Shown piece by piece: positions 54,546 to 64,000 of a stretch of DNA of 64,000 nucleotides. How positions within the stretch are numbered: position 1 is the first letter of the stretch; each line of letters opens with the position of its first letter. Source of the DNA: Clostridia bacterium (GTDB lineage Bacteria > Bacillota > Clostridia > Lachnospirales > Lachnospiraceae); assembly GCA_003249225.1 (NCBI GenBank), contig QKJQ01000036.1, forward strand, positions 124,001 to 188,000, written 5' to 3'. The notes below the pieces were generated by a model. The model did not search any database and was not told the origin of the DNA. It saw only the letters and a program-made list of their open reading frames with translations. Made by a program: the position numbers and the translations under genes.

Positions 54546-55235
54546 ATGAACCTGAACGTAAGAACCTTATTGTTTGACGTGGATAATACACTGATTGATT
54601 TTACAGCCTGCGAAAAAGCTGCCTTGCAAAGAGCCTTTGATCAAAAGCAGATCGAGCTGACAAAAGAAGTATATGACCGCTATCAGGAAATCAATCACGG
54701 CTTATGGAGAGCTTTTGAACGTGGGGAAGTGACAAAAGACACCGTGCTGATGACCAGGTTCGGGAAGCTGTTCGACGCTCTTGGTATAGAGGAAGATGGA
54801 GAAGCGTTCGAAACAGTTTACCAGAACCTGCTTGGTCAGGAGCACGTGCTGTATGAAGATACAATAGAAGTACTGGACGAACTTAAGAACCGATATGACA
54901 TCTATTACCTGACCAATGGGGTAGCGGCGACGCAGGCGAGCCGTCTTCGCCTGTCCGGAATTGACAAGTATGCAAAAGATGTCTTTGTTTCGGAAACCAT
55001 TGGTTTTCAAAAACCAAGCATTGAATTCTTTGATTACTGCATAAAGAGAATGGAAGGCTTTGAAGTATCTACCGGACTGATGATCGGGGATTCCCTGACT
55101 TCCGATATCAAGGGCGGAAATAATGCAGGAATCAGGACCTGTTGGCTGAATACGGCGTGCGCTCCGGGAAGCCAGGCATACCATGTGGATTACGAGATAA
55201 GATGCCTGCGGGATCTGTTCCGTCTTGGACTTTAA
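54546..55235 (+). CDS. yjjG: YjjG-type HAD nucleotidase
   Basis: A 229-residue HAD hydrolase of the YjjG/YfnB group, which dephosphorylates non-canonical pyrimidine nucleotides. Motif I is LLFDVDNTLIDF with the nucleophile Asp, motif II YYLTNG, motif III lysine in FQKPSIEFF, and motif IV MIGDSLTSDIKGG. ATG at 54546 follows GCGGAGGAAAAAAG; an in-frame upstream ATG at 54510 lies within the repeat tract. Its stop overlaps the convergent GH31 gene by 4 bp. Confidence 0.87.
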   Translation: MNLNVRTLLFDVDNTLIDFTACEKAALQRAFDQKQIELTKEVYDRYQEINHGLWRAFERGEVTKDTVLMTRFGKLFDALGIEEDGEAFETVYQNLLGQEHVLYEDTIEVLDELKNRYDIYYLTNGVAATQASRLRLSGIDKYAKDVFVSETIGFQKPSIEFFDYCIKRMEGFEVSTGLMIGDSLTSDIKGGNNAGIRTCWLNTACAPGSQAYHVDYEIRCLRDLFRLGL

Positions 55236-57313
55236 AAAAGCGTAATTTCGTACAGCGGGTATTCTTTTCCTGCTCTGACGAACAACGGAATGATGTCGAT
55301 CGGAGCGATGGCCTTAACTGTCTGACCGCCTTCATAGACTCTTCCTGTTGCACTTTCTGTCCAGGTAGTGCCGGAAGGAAGGTAGACACTTCGCTCACTT
55401 GTTTTGGCAGTCAGGATCGGAGCGACCAGAATATCTGGTCCGAACATGTACTGGTCATAGACATTCCAGCAGGCAGGGTCCATAGGGAAATCAAAGAACA
55501 TGGCACGCATGACCGGCTCTCCTGTTGTATGTGACGCTTTCATACATTCCCGGATATAAGGACGCAGCCGCTCTCTCATAAAGAGGTATTTGCTGAAGAT
55601 GGCAAGGGCATCTTCTCCGTAGCTCCAGACTTCATTTGCGCTGCCGGAATTCATCTGAACAACACCATCAATGACTGCCTGTTCCGGCTCGATGTGCGGA
55701 ACGCGTTCGCCATGCAGACGGAATACCGGGCAGAAAGCGCCCCAGGCAAACCAGCGGATCAAAAGCTCTTTGAAGTCAGCATTGTTCACATCACCCCCAA
55801 GGAAGCCACCGATGTCAGTGGTCCACCACGGAATACCGGCAATTCCCATGTTCAACCCAGCCTGAAGCTGTTCGCGCATGGAACGGAAGGAGGAGTGAAT
55901 ATCACCGGACCATATCAGGGTTCCATAACGCTGGCTGCCAGCCCAGCCACAGCGGACAAGATTCATGGGTGCTTCCTGACCTTCTGCACGCATTCCGTCA
56001 TAGTATGCTTTTGCATAAAGAGCGGGATAGATGTTGGTGCACTGCATGGCTGGTCCGAGATAGTAACGATAATTGTCAAAATCATAAGGACCATATTCCG
56101 GTTCTGCTTCATCCAGCCAGAAGATGCGGATACCGTCTTTGTAGTAATTTTCCTTGCATCTCTCCCAGACATACTGCCTTGCTCCCGGATTGGTAGCATC
56201 AAAGAACACAGTCTCGCCCATCCAGTTCATCATGATATTCATACCGCGGTCTGCGTAAACTAAGTAACCCTGCTCATTCATTGGACCGTAATTTTCAGAT
56301 TTTGAATCGATGGTAGGCCATACAGAAGCCATAAGTTCAATGCCAAGTGATTTAAGTTCCTGTATCATACCAGCCGGGTCCGGGAAATCCCTGCGTTCAA
56401 ATTTAAAATCACCTTGTCTGGTCCAATGGAAAAAGTCCACCACGATAACATCCATCGGAAGTCCAAGGCTCTTGTGTTTTCTTGCAACGGTAAGAAGCTC
56501 TTCCTGCGTGCGGTAGCGGAGCTTGCACTGCCAGAAGCCCATGCCATATTCCGGCATCATGGGAACTCTTCCGGTCGCAGCCGTATACTGAACAAGAATC
56601 TGTGCAGGGGTATCTCCTGCGGTTATAAAATAATCCAGCTTCTTTGAATGCTCAGCGATCCATTCGGTCTTATTGGTCGCAAAAGTTACCGTCCCAATGG
56701 CAGGGTTGTTCCAGAGAAGTCCATACCCACGGCTTGAAAGCATAAAAGGAACGCTGGCCTGTGTATTTCGGTGAGCAAGTTCAAGGGTTGCTCCTTTTTT
56801 ATTGGTGATACCTTCCTGATACTGGCCAAGGCCAAAGATCTTCTCGTCTTCATTGGCTTCAAAACGTTGGACAATACGGTAATCATCACTGGACGGATAT
56901 GGCTTCATCTCTCGTCCGTCGACACGAAGCGGTACGCAGTACCGGTCGAGTCGGTCACGGTTTCGCCACTGTTCTTCCAGCAGGACATCACCTTTCTCAT
57001 TGTAAAATGTGAGCCAGCCTTCTGCATTAAAACGCGCGGTGATAAGACCATTCTGAATGGAAGCCACCGACACTCTTTTTGTTCGTGCTTCCTTTTCTGC
57101 CTCTGGGATCCATGGTTCTACCAAAGAGACTTCTTCGATAGTGATACATGGAGAGCCGGCAGGCAGTTCTTCGGTAAGTGCCCAGTCGTTGCTGTCCATA
57201 TCAGCTGCTTTTGTCATACGGATACGAAGAGAATTATCTCCCCACGGTTCGATCCATATCTGCGCGGTTCCCTGGGAGGCAATCAGACGTGTGTCTGTTT
57301 TTGTGTAATGCAT
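55232..57313 (-). CDS. Glycoside hydrolase family 31 (alpha-glucosidase/alpha-xylosidase)
   Basis: A 693-residue cytoplasmic enzyme (no signal peptide) that releases alpha-linked glucose or xylose. The catalytic nucleophile is D401 in FWLDEAEPEYG, and the general acid/base is D471 in WSGDIHSSF; the N-terminal beta-sandwich and the GFWQCKLRY block are typical of GH31. The WLDEAEPE variant is seen in alpha-xylosidase-like members, so either activity is possible. ATG at complement 57313 has AGGA upstream; one four codons earlier is possible. It is transcribed alone from a promoter in the gap shared with the hybrid kinase. Confidence 0.88.
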   Translation of the reverse strand: MHYTKTDTRLIASQGTAQIWIEPWGDNSLRIRMTKAADMDSNDWALTEELPAGSPCITIEEVSLVEPWIPEAEKEARTKRVSVASIQNGLITARFNAEGWLTFYNEKGDVLLEEQWRNRDRLDRYCVPLRVDGREMKPYPSSDDYRIVQRFEANEDEKIFGLGQYQEGITNKKGATLELAHRNTQASVPFMLSSRGYGLLWNNPAIGTVTFATNKTEWIAEHSKKLDYFITAGDTPAQILVQYTAATGRVPMMPEYGMGFWQCKLRYRTQEELLTVARKHKSLGLPMDVIVVDFFHWTRQGDFKFERRDFPDPAGMIQELKSLGIELMASVWPTIDSKSENYGPMNEQGYLVYADRGMNIMMNWMGETVFFDATNPGARQYVWERCKENYYKDGIRIFWLDEAEPEYGPYDFDNYRYYLGPAMQCTNIYPALYAKAYYDGMRAEGQEAPMNLVRCGWAGSQRYGTLIWSGDIHSSFRSMREQLQAGLNMGIAGIPWWTTDIGGFLGGDVNNADFKELLIRWFAWGAFCPVFRLHGERVPHIEPEQAVIDGVVQMNSGSANEVWSYGEDALAIFSKYLFMRERLRPYIRECMKASHTTGEPVMRAMFFDFPMDPACWNVYDQYMFGPDILVAPILTAKTSERSVYLPSGTTWTESATGRVYEGGQTVKAIAPIDIIPLFVRAGKEYPLYEITLF

Positions 57314-57654
57314 AAAAATCCTCATTTCTGCGCCGCCTTTTTAAAATCTATGTGCAGCAGCGCCTTAACACATAGAAAATGAGGTTGTGTAGCATGAATT
57401 TTACCATAGGTATCAGAAAGGTCAGAAACACTTCTTTGTTTTCATTATAGGAGATAAGAAAGGCAAATGTAAATGTATAAATTATAGGTAAAACACTTGA
57501 AAATATGATGTTTATTTATAAATAGCCAAAGAGAGAGCAAAATACGTAAAGACCTTGAAACATAAGGCTTTTCTTGCCTCTCTTATGGGAATTGTGCTAT
57601 AATAGGCACAGTAACCTAAGTTGGTTGTGATACAGCGCAGGAATGAGGTAATCT
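57314..57654. promoter_or_regulatory. Divergent promoter region GH31 / hybrid kinase
   Basis: A 341-bp gap. Minus strand: TTTACA (complement of 57468-57473), 18 nt, TATAAT (complement of 57444-57449) for the GH31 gene, whose leader contains the hairpin CTATGTG/CACATAG (57348-57375). Plus strand: TTGCCT (57574-57579), 18 nt and an extended TGC-TATAAT (57598-57603) for the kinase. No further gene. Confidence 0.65.
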
Positions 57655-60600
57655 ATGAGATGGAATATTGTATTGGATATATGTGCATTGGTACAGCTGC
57701 TTGTTTTTTTCTTTTACTATTTCTCAATCATACGTTATCCAAACCAGACAAATAAAATATATTCTGCAATAAGCATAACGGTATTTGTTACCATTGTTTT
57801 TGATGTCATTGTATGCATTATTGATTCTTATGCAGCACTTTACCCTGATTTTGTGGTATATGGGGTGAACATGCTGTATCTGATTTTGATCTTTATCTTA
57901 ATTCGAATATTCTATGCCTATGTTCTGGCACTCACAGACAACAATGAGAACTGGAAGCAGATTGGAACAATGCGTGATCTTCCCTTTCTAATCGGTATTG
58001 TTTTGATCCTTGCTGAACCATTTGCTCATATTTTCTTCCAGATCACAGAGGAAGGCTTATACGAAGGAAAAGAAACGCAGTTCATTTTCTATGGCTTTGC
58101 CATGGTCTATATTCTTATGGGGCTGATACACGTAATACGAAGCCGAAAGAAGCTGAGTCTTCATAAAAGGATTTCACTTTATCTTTATCTAGCCCTTATG
58201 GTGGCGGCAGTTGTTGTGCAATTTCTTATTCCGGAGTATGCTACGCTTGGAATGGCATGGACCATCGGGCTGATGATCATTTATTTTGACCAGTATAAGG
58301 CAAATGAACTGCTTGATGATCGCACGGGACTAAACAATAAAAATGCATTTGTTACGGCAATCAACTCCAGGATCAAAGAGAACAGTACCTTTTCGGTGGT
58401 CGCAATGGATCTGTTCATACCGGAGGACATTATCACGGAAGCTGAAAAGACGAAGAATCCGCTCGAAGATACGTTACTAAAAAGAATGGCTGATTTTCTG
58501 GCAGAGTTCCTACCCTATGATGCTATCTTTAAAGCGGAAGACAGAAGATTTATCATCATTGTGGAAGACAAAGAGACAGAGTTCTTAGAGTATTTGGTGC
58601 GGCGACTGAATGAAATGGAGAACTTTGTACTGCCTGAATGTGAGAATGAACAATGCTCCAGGAACAGTTGGATGCTGCTTCAAATAATAAAAGATCGTCT
58701 GAAGAAAAAATGGAATCTGTATGAGACCAGTGTGAAGTTATCGGCATCTTTTTTTTATCTTAACTTTCCGTCAGACATAGGGCGCACGGAGGAAGTTATT
58801 GATATGATCGATTCAGCCTTGCAAAGAGCATCGGACATGAAGGAAGAAGATATCATCTTTGCGGCAGATTATGTTAAGACAAGAGAAGAACACATTGATG
58901 AACTGCTTGAGAAGCAGAAAGAATTGGAAGCTGTAAAGGTGCGTCTGGAAGCGGCATTGCTTGAGACTGAAAGCGCACGAGCGGAAGCGGAGAATGCGAG
59001 GCAGGAAGCAGAAGAAGCAGACCAGATCAAGACGAAATTTGTTGCCAATATGTCGCATGAGATAAGAACACCCATGAATGCCATAATGGGAATGACGGAG
59101 CTGATCCTAAGGGATCGTCTATCTGAGCAGGTCAGGAACTATATGATGAACATTCAGGGAGCGGGAAACTCCCTGCTGGCCATTGTAAATGATGTTCTTG
59201 ATTTTTCAAAAATTGAATCCGGTAAGATGGAGATCATCGAGAACCGATACGAGACATATAACATGCTGAATAATGTAATCGGAATGATGACACCAAAGAT
59301 TCACGGAAAGATGCTGAGGTTCGAGATCGACATTGATCCGACGATTCCTAAGCAACTGAATGGAGACGAGATAAGAATCCGGCAGATTCTGCTGAATCTG
59401 TTGACCAATGCCGTAAAATACACAGATTCCGGAGCAGTCACCCTTCATATTAACTGGACGCTGGAGCAGCGGGAAGAGAACGAAGGCGAGCGTATTGCCT
59501 GCATTACTTATTCTGTAACGGATACCGGCATCGGAATCAAAGAGGAGGATCTGAACAAGTTATTCGAAAGTTTTACTCGTATTGAAGAGCAGAGGAACCG
59601 GAAGATCGAAGGAAGCGGACTTGGACTTGCCATCTGCCAGAAGCTGCTGCAGCTAATGGGAAGCAGGCTGGAGGTGGACAGCTCGTACGGAGAAGGGAGC
59701 AGGTTTTATTTCACCCTGCATCAGAAAATAGCATCGGCGATCTGTTTTGCATGTATTGAAGAGCCGGAAAGCTATGATATATTGTTGTATGCAGAAAATG
59801 AAAAAATAAAGTCTTCGCTGGCGGATACACTGGAGAAATTAAAAATCAGGACGGATATTGCAATAACCGCGGATGCATTTGAACACTTTCTTTCAAAAAA
59901 AGAGTACACACATGTTTTTCTGGATTCCGGCTGCTATGAGAATGGCAAAACGTTACTTTCAGGAAAAAAAGACTGTAAAGTTGTGATCGCACTTCGACAG
60001 AATCAGCGTCTCTCTTCCACCATGACCTCGGTAATCCGGCAACCATTCTCGGTCCTGAATATATCGGAGATCTTTGTCTGCCGCTCAGAAGAATGCAAAG
60101 AAGTGTTACGAGAAGAAGCTTACGAAGCTCCGGAAGCACGAATATTGATCGTTGATGACAATAAAATCAATCAGCAGATCATTCTTGGGCTGCTTCGACC
60201 TCATCATATTCAGATCGATTCGGCGAACAGCGGAAAAGAATGTCTTGAACTTCTTGAGAATTACCAGTATCATCTGATCTTAATGGACCATATGATGCCC
60301 GGTATGGATGGTATAGAAACCTTAAAAGCCATTCGCTCCAAAGAAGGGGAGTTCTTTAAAAAAGTTCCGGTCATAGTGATAACTGCAAATGTTGTCAGTG
60401 GTATGAAAGAGCTTTTTGAGCGATCCGGATTTACTGATTTTGTAGCAAAACCAGTGAACGGCAACCGCCTTGAAGAAATCATGCTCACCTATCTTCCCTC
60501 CGGACTCATACAAAGGAAGCCTGAAATCAGAGAACCTGAGATGGTCGAAGAGCCGATGGTTGCCTTTGCACTTCCAAAAGTCAATGTATGGAAAGGTATT

Positions 60601-61155
60601 GAGAATTGCGGCGGTAAGCTTCATGATTATATCTCACTTCTTGTAACATTCGAGGCGGAAGGACAGAGTAAGCTGAATCGCTTGAATTCTCTGCGGGAGA
60701 GAAAAGAATTTGACATTTACCGCATAGAAGTACACGCCATAAAAAGCATTGCAGCCAGCATCGGAGCGGAGCACCTGTCAAAAAGTGCTGCCGTGCTTGA
60801 GCAAGCCTGCAATGAAGAAAAATTCCAGAAAATCATGGAAGAGGGCTGGGAGATGGAGGCAGAATACGGTGAACTTCTGGAAGCGATCGGAAAAGTTCTG
60901 GATGAAAATCTGCAGTTTGCAGAAGAAAGTATAAGCATCGGCAATGAAATGACGCAGGAGATCTATGACAGAAAATTGTTTGTTCTTCGCTCTTTACTGA
61001 AAGATTTTGAAGACAAACTGATCGTAGACGAAATCGAAGAATATTTCAGGTGGCAGATGCCGATGCAGTATCGGATGGACTTTCAGGAAATTAAAGAATT
61101 AATGATGCTGTTCGATTACGACAGTGCAAAAGAATACATACAGAAACGCATGTAA
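57655..61155 (+). CDS. Hybrid sensor histidine kinase with 7TM, degenerate GGDEF, REC and HPt domains
   Basis: A 1166-residue membrane kinase. About seven hydrophobic helices (8-220) form the sensor. Next comes a degenerate GGDEF-like region (about 228-400) that keeps DDRTGLNNKNAF but has lost the GGDEF signature, then a coiled coil (415-460). HisKA has the phospho-accepting H468 in MSHEIRTPMN; HATPase_c follows with DTGIGI and GSGLGLAI. A linker of about 120 residues leads to the REC domain with D878 in LILMDHMMPGMDG. The C-terminal HPt has H1027 in VHAIKS. The whole phosphorelay is thus in one chain. A 22-bp gap separates it from the nuclease gene. Confidence 0.9.
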   Translation: MRWNIVLDICALVQLLVFFFYYFSIIRYPNQTNKIYSAISITVFVTIVFDVIVCIIDSYAALYPDFVVYGVNMLYLILIFILIRIFYAYVLALTDNNENWKQIGTMRDLPFLIGIVLILAEPFAHIFFQITEEGLYEGKETQFIFYGFAMVYILMGLIHVIRSRKKLSLHKRISLYLYLALMVAAVVVQFLIPEYATLGMAWTIGLMIIYFDQYKANELLDDRTGLNNKNAFVTAINSRIKENSTFSVVAMDLFIPEDIITEAEKTKNPLEDTLLKRMADFLAEFLPYDAIFKAEDRRFIIIVEDKETEFLEYLVRRLNEMENFVLPECENEQCSRNSWMLLQIIKDRLKKKWNLYETSVKLSASFFYLNFPSDIGRTEEVIDMIDSALQRASDMKEEDIIFAADYVKTREEHIDELLEKQKELEAVKVRLEAALLETESARAEAENARQEAEEADQIKTKFVANMSHEIRTPMNAIMGMTELILRDRLSEQVRNYMMNIQGAGNSLLAIVNDVLDFSKIESGKMEIIENRYETYNMLNNVIGMMTPKIHGKMLRFEIDIDPTIPKQLNGDEIRIRQILLNLLTNAVKYTDSGAVTLHINWTLEQREENEGERIACITYSVTDTGIGIKEEDLNKLFESFTRIEEQRNRKIEGSGLGLAICQKLLQLMGSRLEVDSSYGEGSRFYFTLHQKIASAICFACIEEPESYDILLYAENEKIKSSLADTLEKLKIRTDIAITADAFEHFLSKKEYTHVFLDSGCYENGKTLLSGKKDCKVVIALRQNQRLSSTMTSVIRQPFSVLNISEIFVCRSEECKEVLREEAYEAPEARILIVDDNKINQQIILGLLRPHHIQIDSANSGKECLELLENYQYHLILMDHMMPGMDGIETLKAIRSKEGEFFKKVPVIVITANVVSGMKELFERSGFTDFVAKPVNGNRLEEIMLTYLPSGLIQRKPEIREPEMVEEPMVAFALPKVNVWKGIENCGGKLHDYISLLVTFEAEGQSKLNRLNSLRERKEFDIYRIEVHAIKSIAASIGAEHLSKSAAVLEQACNEEKFQKIMEEGWEMEAEYGELLEAIGKVLDENLQFAEESISIGNEMTQEIYDRKLFVLRSLLKDFEDKLIVDEIEEYFRWQMPMQYRMDFQEIKELMMLFDYDSAKEYIQKRM

Positions 61156-61176
61156 CGAAAGAAAGAGGAACGAGAA

Positions 61177-62328
61177 ATGAGAGCAGTGAAAATACTGCAT
61201 TGTGCAGACCTGCATCTGGGGGCTGCAGTGAAAAGCCTTGGAATACGATCGGCCAAACGAAGAACAGACTATCTGAAAACGCTGGAAAAAATCATTGAGG
61301 TATGCAGGGATCAATCCGTTCAGCTGCTTTTGATCGCCGGTGATTTGTTTGATTCGCCATGGGTCGCAAAAGAACTGCTCGAAGATGTAAAAAATCTTTT
61401 TCTTCTTATTCCGGAGACATATATTGCGATCACACCCGGGAACCATGACCCATATACCATCGACTCCTGTTATGCAAAGGAGGATTTCTGGCCAAAGAAC
61501 GTTATCCTGTTTTCGGGTGAAATGAGTGATCATCCGATTCCATCCTTGGGAGTGCGCCTCTGGGGAGCCGGAATGACAGACAGTTATTCTTTAAAATCGC
61601 TCTTTCACCGCGAACAGTCGATACGGGAAGCAAAGACAGAGAAGGAAGAAATACAAATCGGAATCATACATGGGGATTTGTTGAGTGCCGGTGGCAGGAG
61701 CGAGTACAATCCGATCTATAAGGAAGATATTCGGGACTGCGGCCTCTCCTATCTGGCGTTGGGACACATTCATAAAAGAAGCGAGCCGGTGTGGGAGGGA
61801 AGCTGTTGCTATGCTTACAGTGGTTCTGCAGAAGGCTTGGGATTTGATGAGACCGGAGAAAAGGGAGTCTATCTTGGTCTGGTAACAGCAGACAGCTGCA
61901 GACTAAAATTCCTTCCGGTCTGCCAGCGCAGGTTCTTAAAGTACAGGATCGATGTATCACAGGCAGAAAGTACGAAGCAGGCGGCTGCCGTTACAAGGCG
62001 CAGTCTGCTGGAATTACAAGGGGAGGAAGCGGGGAAGAATCTTTATGAGATACTTCTTACCGGTGATACGATCTACGACTGGAGCTTTGACCCGGCTGCA
62101 TTTCTGGCAGAATTCGATGATTTCTTTTTTATCAGAGTCAGAGAACAACGCAGAATTTTATATGATTTGGAACAGATGGCGAAAGAAACTTCGCTGCGGG
62201 GGATCTTTGCACGAAGGATGCTGGAAAGCAAGTCAGGTATACCTCCGGAGCAATTTGAAAGTGCAGTGCAGATTGGACTTAGAGCATTGAATGGCAGGGT
62301 GGATTACAGTGAAGATTACGAAACTTGA
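61177..62328 (+). CDS. DNA repair exonuclease subunit (SbcD/YhaO-like metallophosphoesterase)
   Basis: A 383-residue calcineurin-like phosphoesterase. Metal-binding motifs are ADLHLG (D11, H13), AGDLFDS, PGNHDP, IHGD and GHIH, the complete set for the Mre11/SbcD nuclease fold. With the ATPase encoded next, it would process DNA ends or hairpins. The C-terminal 120 residues are a cap region. The length and the partner resemble the Bacillus YhaO-YhaN pair. The two genes overlap by 20 bp. GAAAGAGGAACGAGAA precedes the ATG. Confidence 0.88.
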   Translation: MRAVKILHCADLHLGAAVKSLGIRSAKRRTDYLKTLEKIIEVCRDQSVQLLLIAGDLFDSPWVAKELLEDVKNLFLLIPETYIAITPGNHDPYTIDSCYAKEDFWPKNVILFSGEMSDHPIPSLGVRLWGAGMTDSYSLKSLFHREQSIREAKTEKEEIQIGIIHGDLLSAGGRSEYNPIYKEDIRDCGLSYLALGHIHKRSEPVWEGSCCYAYSGSAEGLGFDETGEKGVYLGLVTADSCRLKFLPVCQRRFLKYRIDVSQAESTKQAAAVTRRSLLELQGEEAGKNLYEILLTGDTIYDWSFDPAAFLAEFDDFFFIRVREQRRILYDLEQMAKETSLRGIFARRMLESKSGIPPEQFESAVQIGLRALNGRVDYSEDYET

Positions 62329-64000
62329 AATCGGAGATTTCGGCAGATTCCATCAATATACGCTGGAACTATCCGAAGGCATGAACATAATATATGGAGA
62401 AAATGAAGACGGAAAAACGACTTTGATGTCATTTCTCAGGCTGATGTTTTACAGCAATCAGAAGTCAACAAGAGATCTGACCAATCTGCGAAAAAAATAT
62501 CTTCCCTGGGGCAAAGAAACCATGAATGGTGCCATCGAGCTGGAGGCGGAGGGAAAGCAGTACCGTGTTCAAAAGAGCTTTGGTTCTACTGCAGCAAAAG
62601 ATGATATGGACATCTATTGTATATCTACGGGAGAAAAAATTCTGCTTCCCAAAGATATGGAGGCAGGTGAGTGGTTCTTTCATCTCGATGGAGATGCGTT
62701 TGAGAGAAGTTTGTTTATTGGTCAGCCCGGGCCGATACTTTCGTACGACGGGAAAAAGAAGGATGACATTGCAGGAAGACTTGAGAATATGGAATCCTCC
62801 GGGGATGAGAGTGTTTCTGCAGAAGATGTGATGAAGCGTATACAGGATGCAAAAGAAGCCATGGTGTCGAAGAGACAAAGCAATGGTATTCTTGTGAAAA
62901 GCAAAGCAAAGGAAGCAGAGTTACTTCAGAAAATTGCTAAAATCAAAGAGCTTGAGTCTTTACAGCGCCAGCAGTACGAAGAAATTCGTGACCTTTCAAA
63001 AGACAGGGATGAATGTAAAAAGAACAAGCTCAGATTGTCCCTTGAGATGGAAAAAGAAAAACAGTCTGTCGATCAGATCATGGAAGCACAGAACACGCTG
63101 GAAGAATGTAAACGTAGAACAGAGCTTCAGAAAGCTCAGGTCGACAGCGAAATAAAGCTTCAACAGATGAGGATGGCAACAGAAGAGGACAAATTATCGT
63201 TCCTTCTGAAAAATGAACCAAAAGCAATTCAGCACAATTTTGTAGTTCGTTACGGTATCCCTGCCCTGTTTACTGCAGCAGTCAGTGCAGCCGGAGCTTT
63301 TCTTGTGCACCCAGTCTTTCTTTTCGGCATGATAGTGACGGTTCTTATGATTCTGCTTTTCTTTTCTGGAAAAAAGGCAGAAAAAGCGGGAAAACGAAAC
63401 TGGGAAGAATGGATGGAGAGCAAAGAAGCCTGCCGCTTACGTATACAGGAACAAAAGGAAGCTGGAAATGGGATTGAAAAACAGATTCTTTTGCTAAAAA
63501 GCTTTGAAGAAATACAAAAAGAAGCGGAAGATGACTTGATACAGAGGCAGAAAGAGTATTCTGCTTTTGCAGGTCTTCGTGATGAATACAATGCATGCAT
63601 GGAGGAAATCAGTGATATTGAGCAGCAGATTTTTGCATTGCAGGCATCCTTGAAACGTCCGGAAACAGGAATTGAGGAACTGGCAGGAGAGCTTAGTATC
63701 CTTCGTGAAAAGATAGAAGAGCAGCAGCTGTATTATGATGCGCTTTCATTTGCCGGCGATATTATGCAGGAAGCGGCAGATGAACTACGCCATAGTTTCA
63801 GTCCCAAACTGAATAAGATGACGGCTGATATTTTTACAAAGCTGACCAATGGAAAGTACCAATATCTGCTTGTATCGAAAGCTTATGACATTTCTGTTCT
63901 GCCGGAAGGAGTGCAATACCGGGAAGGTGATTATTTTAGCAAAGGCACGACGGATCAGATGTATTTTGCCCTGCGTCTGGCAATGCTTTTACTGCTGGAG
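62309..64000 (+). CDS. AAA/ABC-type ATPase, SbcC/YhaN-like (partial at window end)
   Basis: The first 564 codons of a SMC-like ATPase, cut by the window end. GTG at 62309 follows AGGGTGGATTACA inside the previous gene. The Walker A is GENEDGKTT (residues 30-38), preceded by the LEIGDFGRFH pattern of YhaN/RecF-type proteins. Coiled coil follows (about 160-300). Unusually for SbcC but typical of YhaN, two hydrophobic helices lie at about 313-353. A signature-like FSKGTTDQMYFALRLAML near the end indicates the C-terminal ABC half has begun. It works with the nuclease subunit encoded upstream. Confidence 0.87.
   Translation, partial: MKITKLEIGDFGRFHQYTLELSEGMNIIYGENEDGKTTLMSFLRLMFYSNQKSTRDLTNLRKKYLPWGKETMNGAIELEAEGKQYRVQKSFGSTAAKDDMDIYCISTGEKILLPKDMEAGEWFFHLDGDAFERSLFIGQPGPILSYDGKKKDDIAGRLENMESSGDESVSAEDVMKRIQDAKEAMVSKRQSNGILVKSKAKEAELLQKIAKIKELESLQRQQYEEIRDLSKDRDECKKNKLRLSLEMEKEKQSVDQIMEAQNTLEECKRRTELQKAQVDSEIKLQQMRMATEEDKLSFLLKNEPKAIQHNFVVRYGIPALFTAAVSAAGAFLVHPVFLFGMIVTVLMILLFFSGKKAEKAGKRNWEEWMESKEACRLRIQEQKEAGNGIEKQILLLKSFEEIQKEAEDDLIQRQKEYSAFAGLRDEYNACMEEISDIEQQIFALQASLKRPETGIEELAGELSILREKIEEQQLYYDALSFAGDIMQEAADELRHSFSPKLNKMTADIFTKLTNGKYQYLLVSKAYDISVLPEGVQYREGDYFSKGTTDQMYFALRLAMLLLLE

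Noticed and set aside
55694..56263. 189-codon plus-strand frame within the GH31 gene
   Set aside because: It is opposite conserved catalytic regions of GH31 and has no ribosome site.

Overview
The window looks like a chromosomal segment of an anaerobic Firmicute, most likely a Lachnospiraceae-type Clostridium relative. This rests on moderately AT-rich DNA with strong AGGAGG-type ribosome binding sites, sigma-A promoters of the TTGACA/TATAAT type, and the mix of families: DegV, ABC-F, HD-GYP, hybrid kinases with HPt domains, and LRR and Thr/Pro-rich surface proteins. I found no rRNA, tRNA, CRISPR array, intact insertion sequence or phage module. The species cannot be named from the sequence alone.

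Layout. 1-5.4 kb: TldD/PmbA metalloprotease pair, a ketopantoate reductase and a divergent LysR regulator behind a 39-bp tandem repeat. 5.5-14.3 kb: a methionyl-tRNA-synthetase-like enzyme with a broken KMSKS motif, an aminoglycoside-phosphotransferase-like kinase, a soluble CZB chemoreceptor, an ABC-F ATPase, DegV and a ROK fructokinase. 14.4-24.2 kb: a membrane-anchored LRR protein, an HD-GYP response regulator with an HPt partner, a Cof-type phosphatase, a membrane-bound alpha/beta hydrolase and a D,D-carboxypeptidase. 24.3-28.3 kb: a metal-efflux cluster (ArsR-type repressor, DUF3267 metalloprotease-like membrane protein, HMA chaperone, Zn/Cd P1B-ATPase) followed by a 58-residue protein on the other strand. 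28.5-29.5 kb: an ECF S-component behind a leader with potential RNA structure.

29.7-47.9 kb is the most unusual part: a long one-directional run that is a divergent Tad/type IVc pilus-like assembly locus. It has a CpaB/SAF protein, two MinD/TadZ-like proteins (one without a P-loop), a CpaF ATPase with an N-terminal membrane helix, a fused TadB-TadC-like platform protein, paired pseudopilin-like paralogues, small membrane proteins, a duplicated Cys/His-rich extracellular protein and two very large surface proteins with Thr/Pro linkers. No prepilin peptidase or outer-membrane secretin is visible. Inside this run, between two surface-protein genes, sits a compact type I toxin-antitoxin locus: a small holin-like membrane toxin and a convergent antisense RNA sharing a terminator.

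47.9-57.3 kb: an HD-domain protein, a membrane diguanylate cyclase, a TetR regulator divergent from two NAD-dependent epimerase/dehydratases, a NUDIX hydrolase, a YjjG-like nucleotidase and a GH31 glycosidase. 57.6-64 kb: a hybrid sensor kinase (7TM, degenerate GGDEF, HisKA, HATPase, REC, HPt) followed by a nuclease/ATPase pair of the YhaO/YhaN (SbcD/SbcC-like) type, the second running off the window end. Several intergenic regions carry short AT-rich tandem repeats (14, 16, ~17.5 and 39 bp units) close to promoters or start codons. This recurring feature is not explained by the genes.
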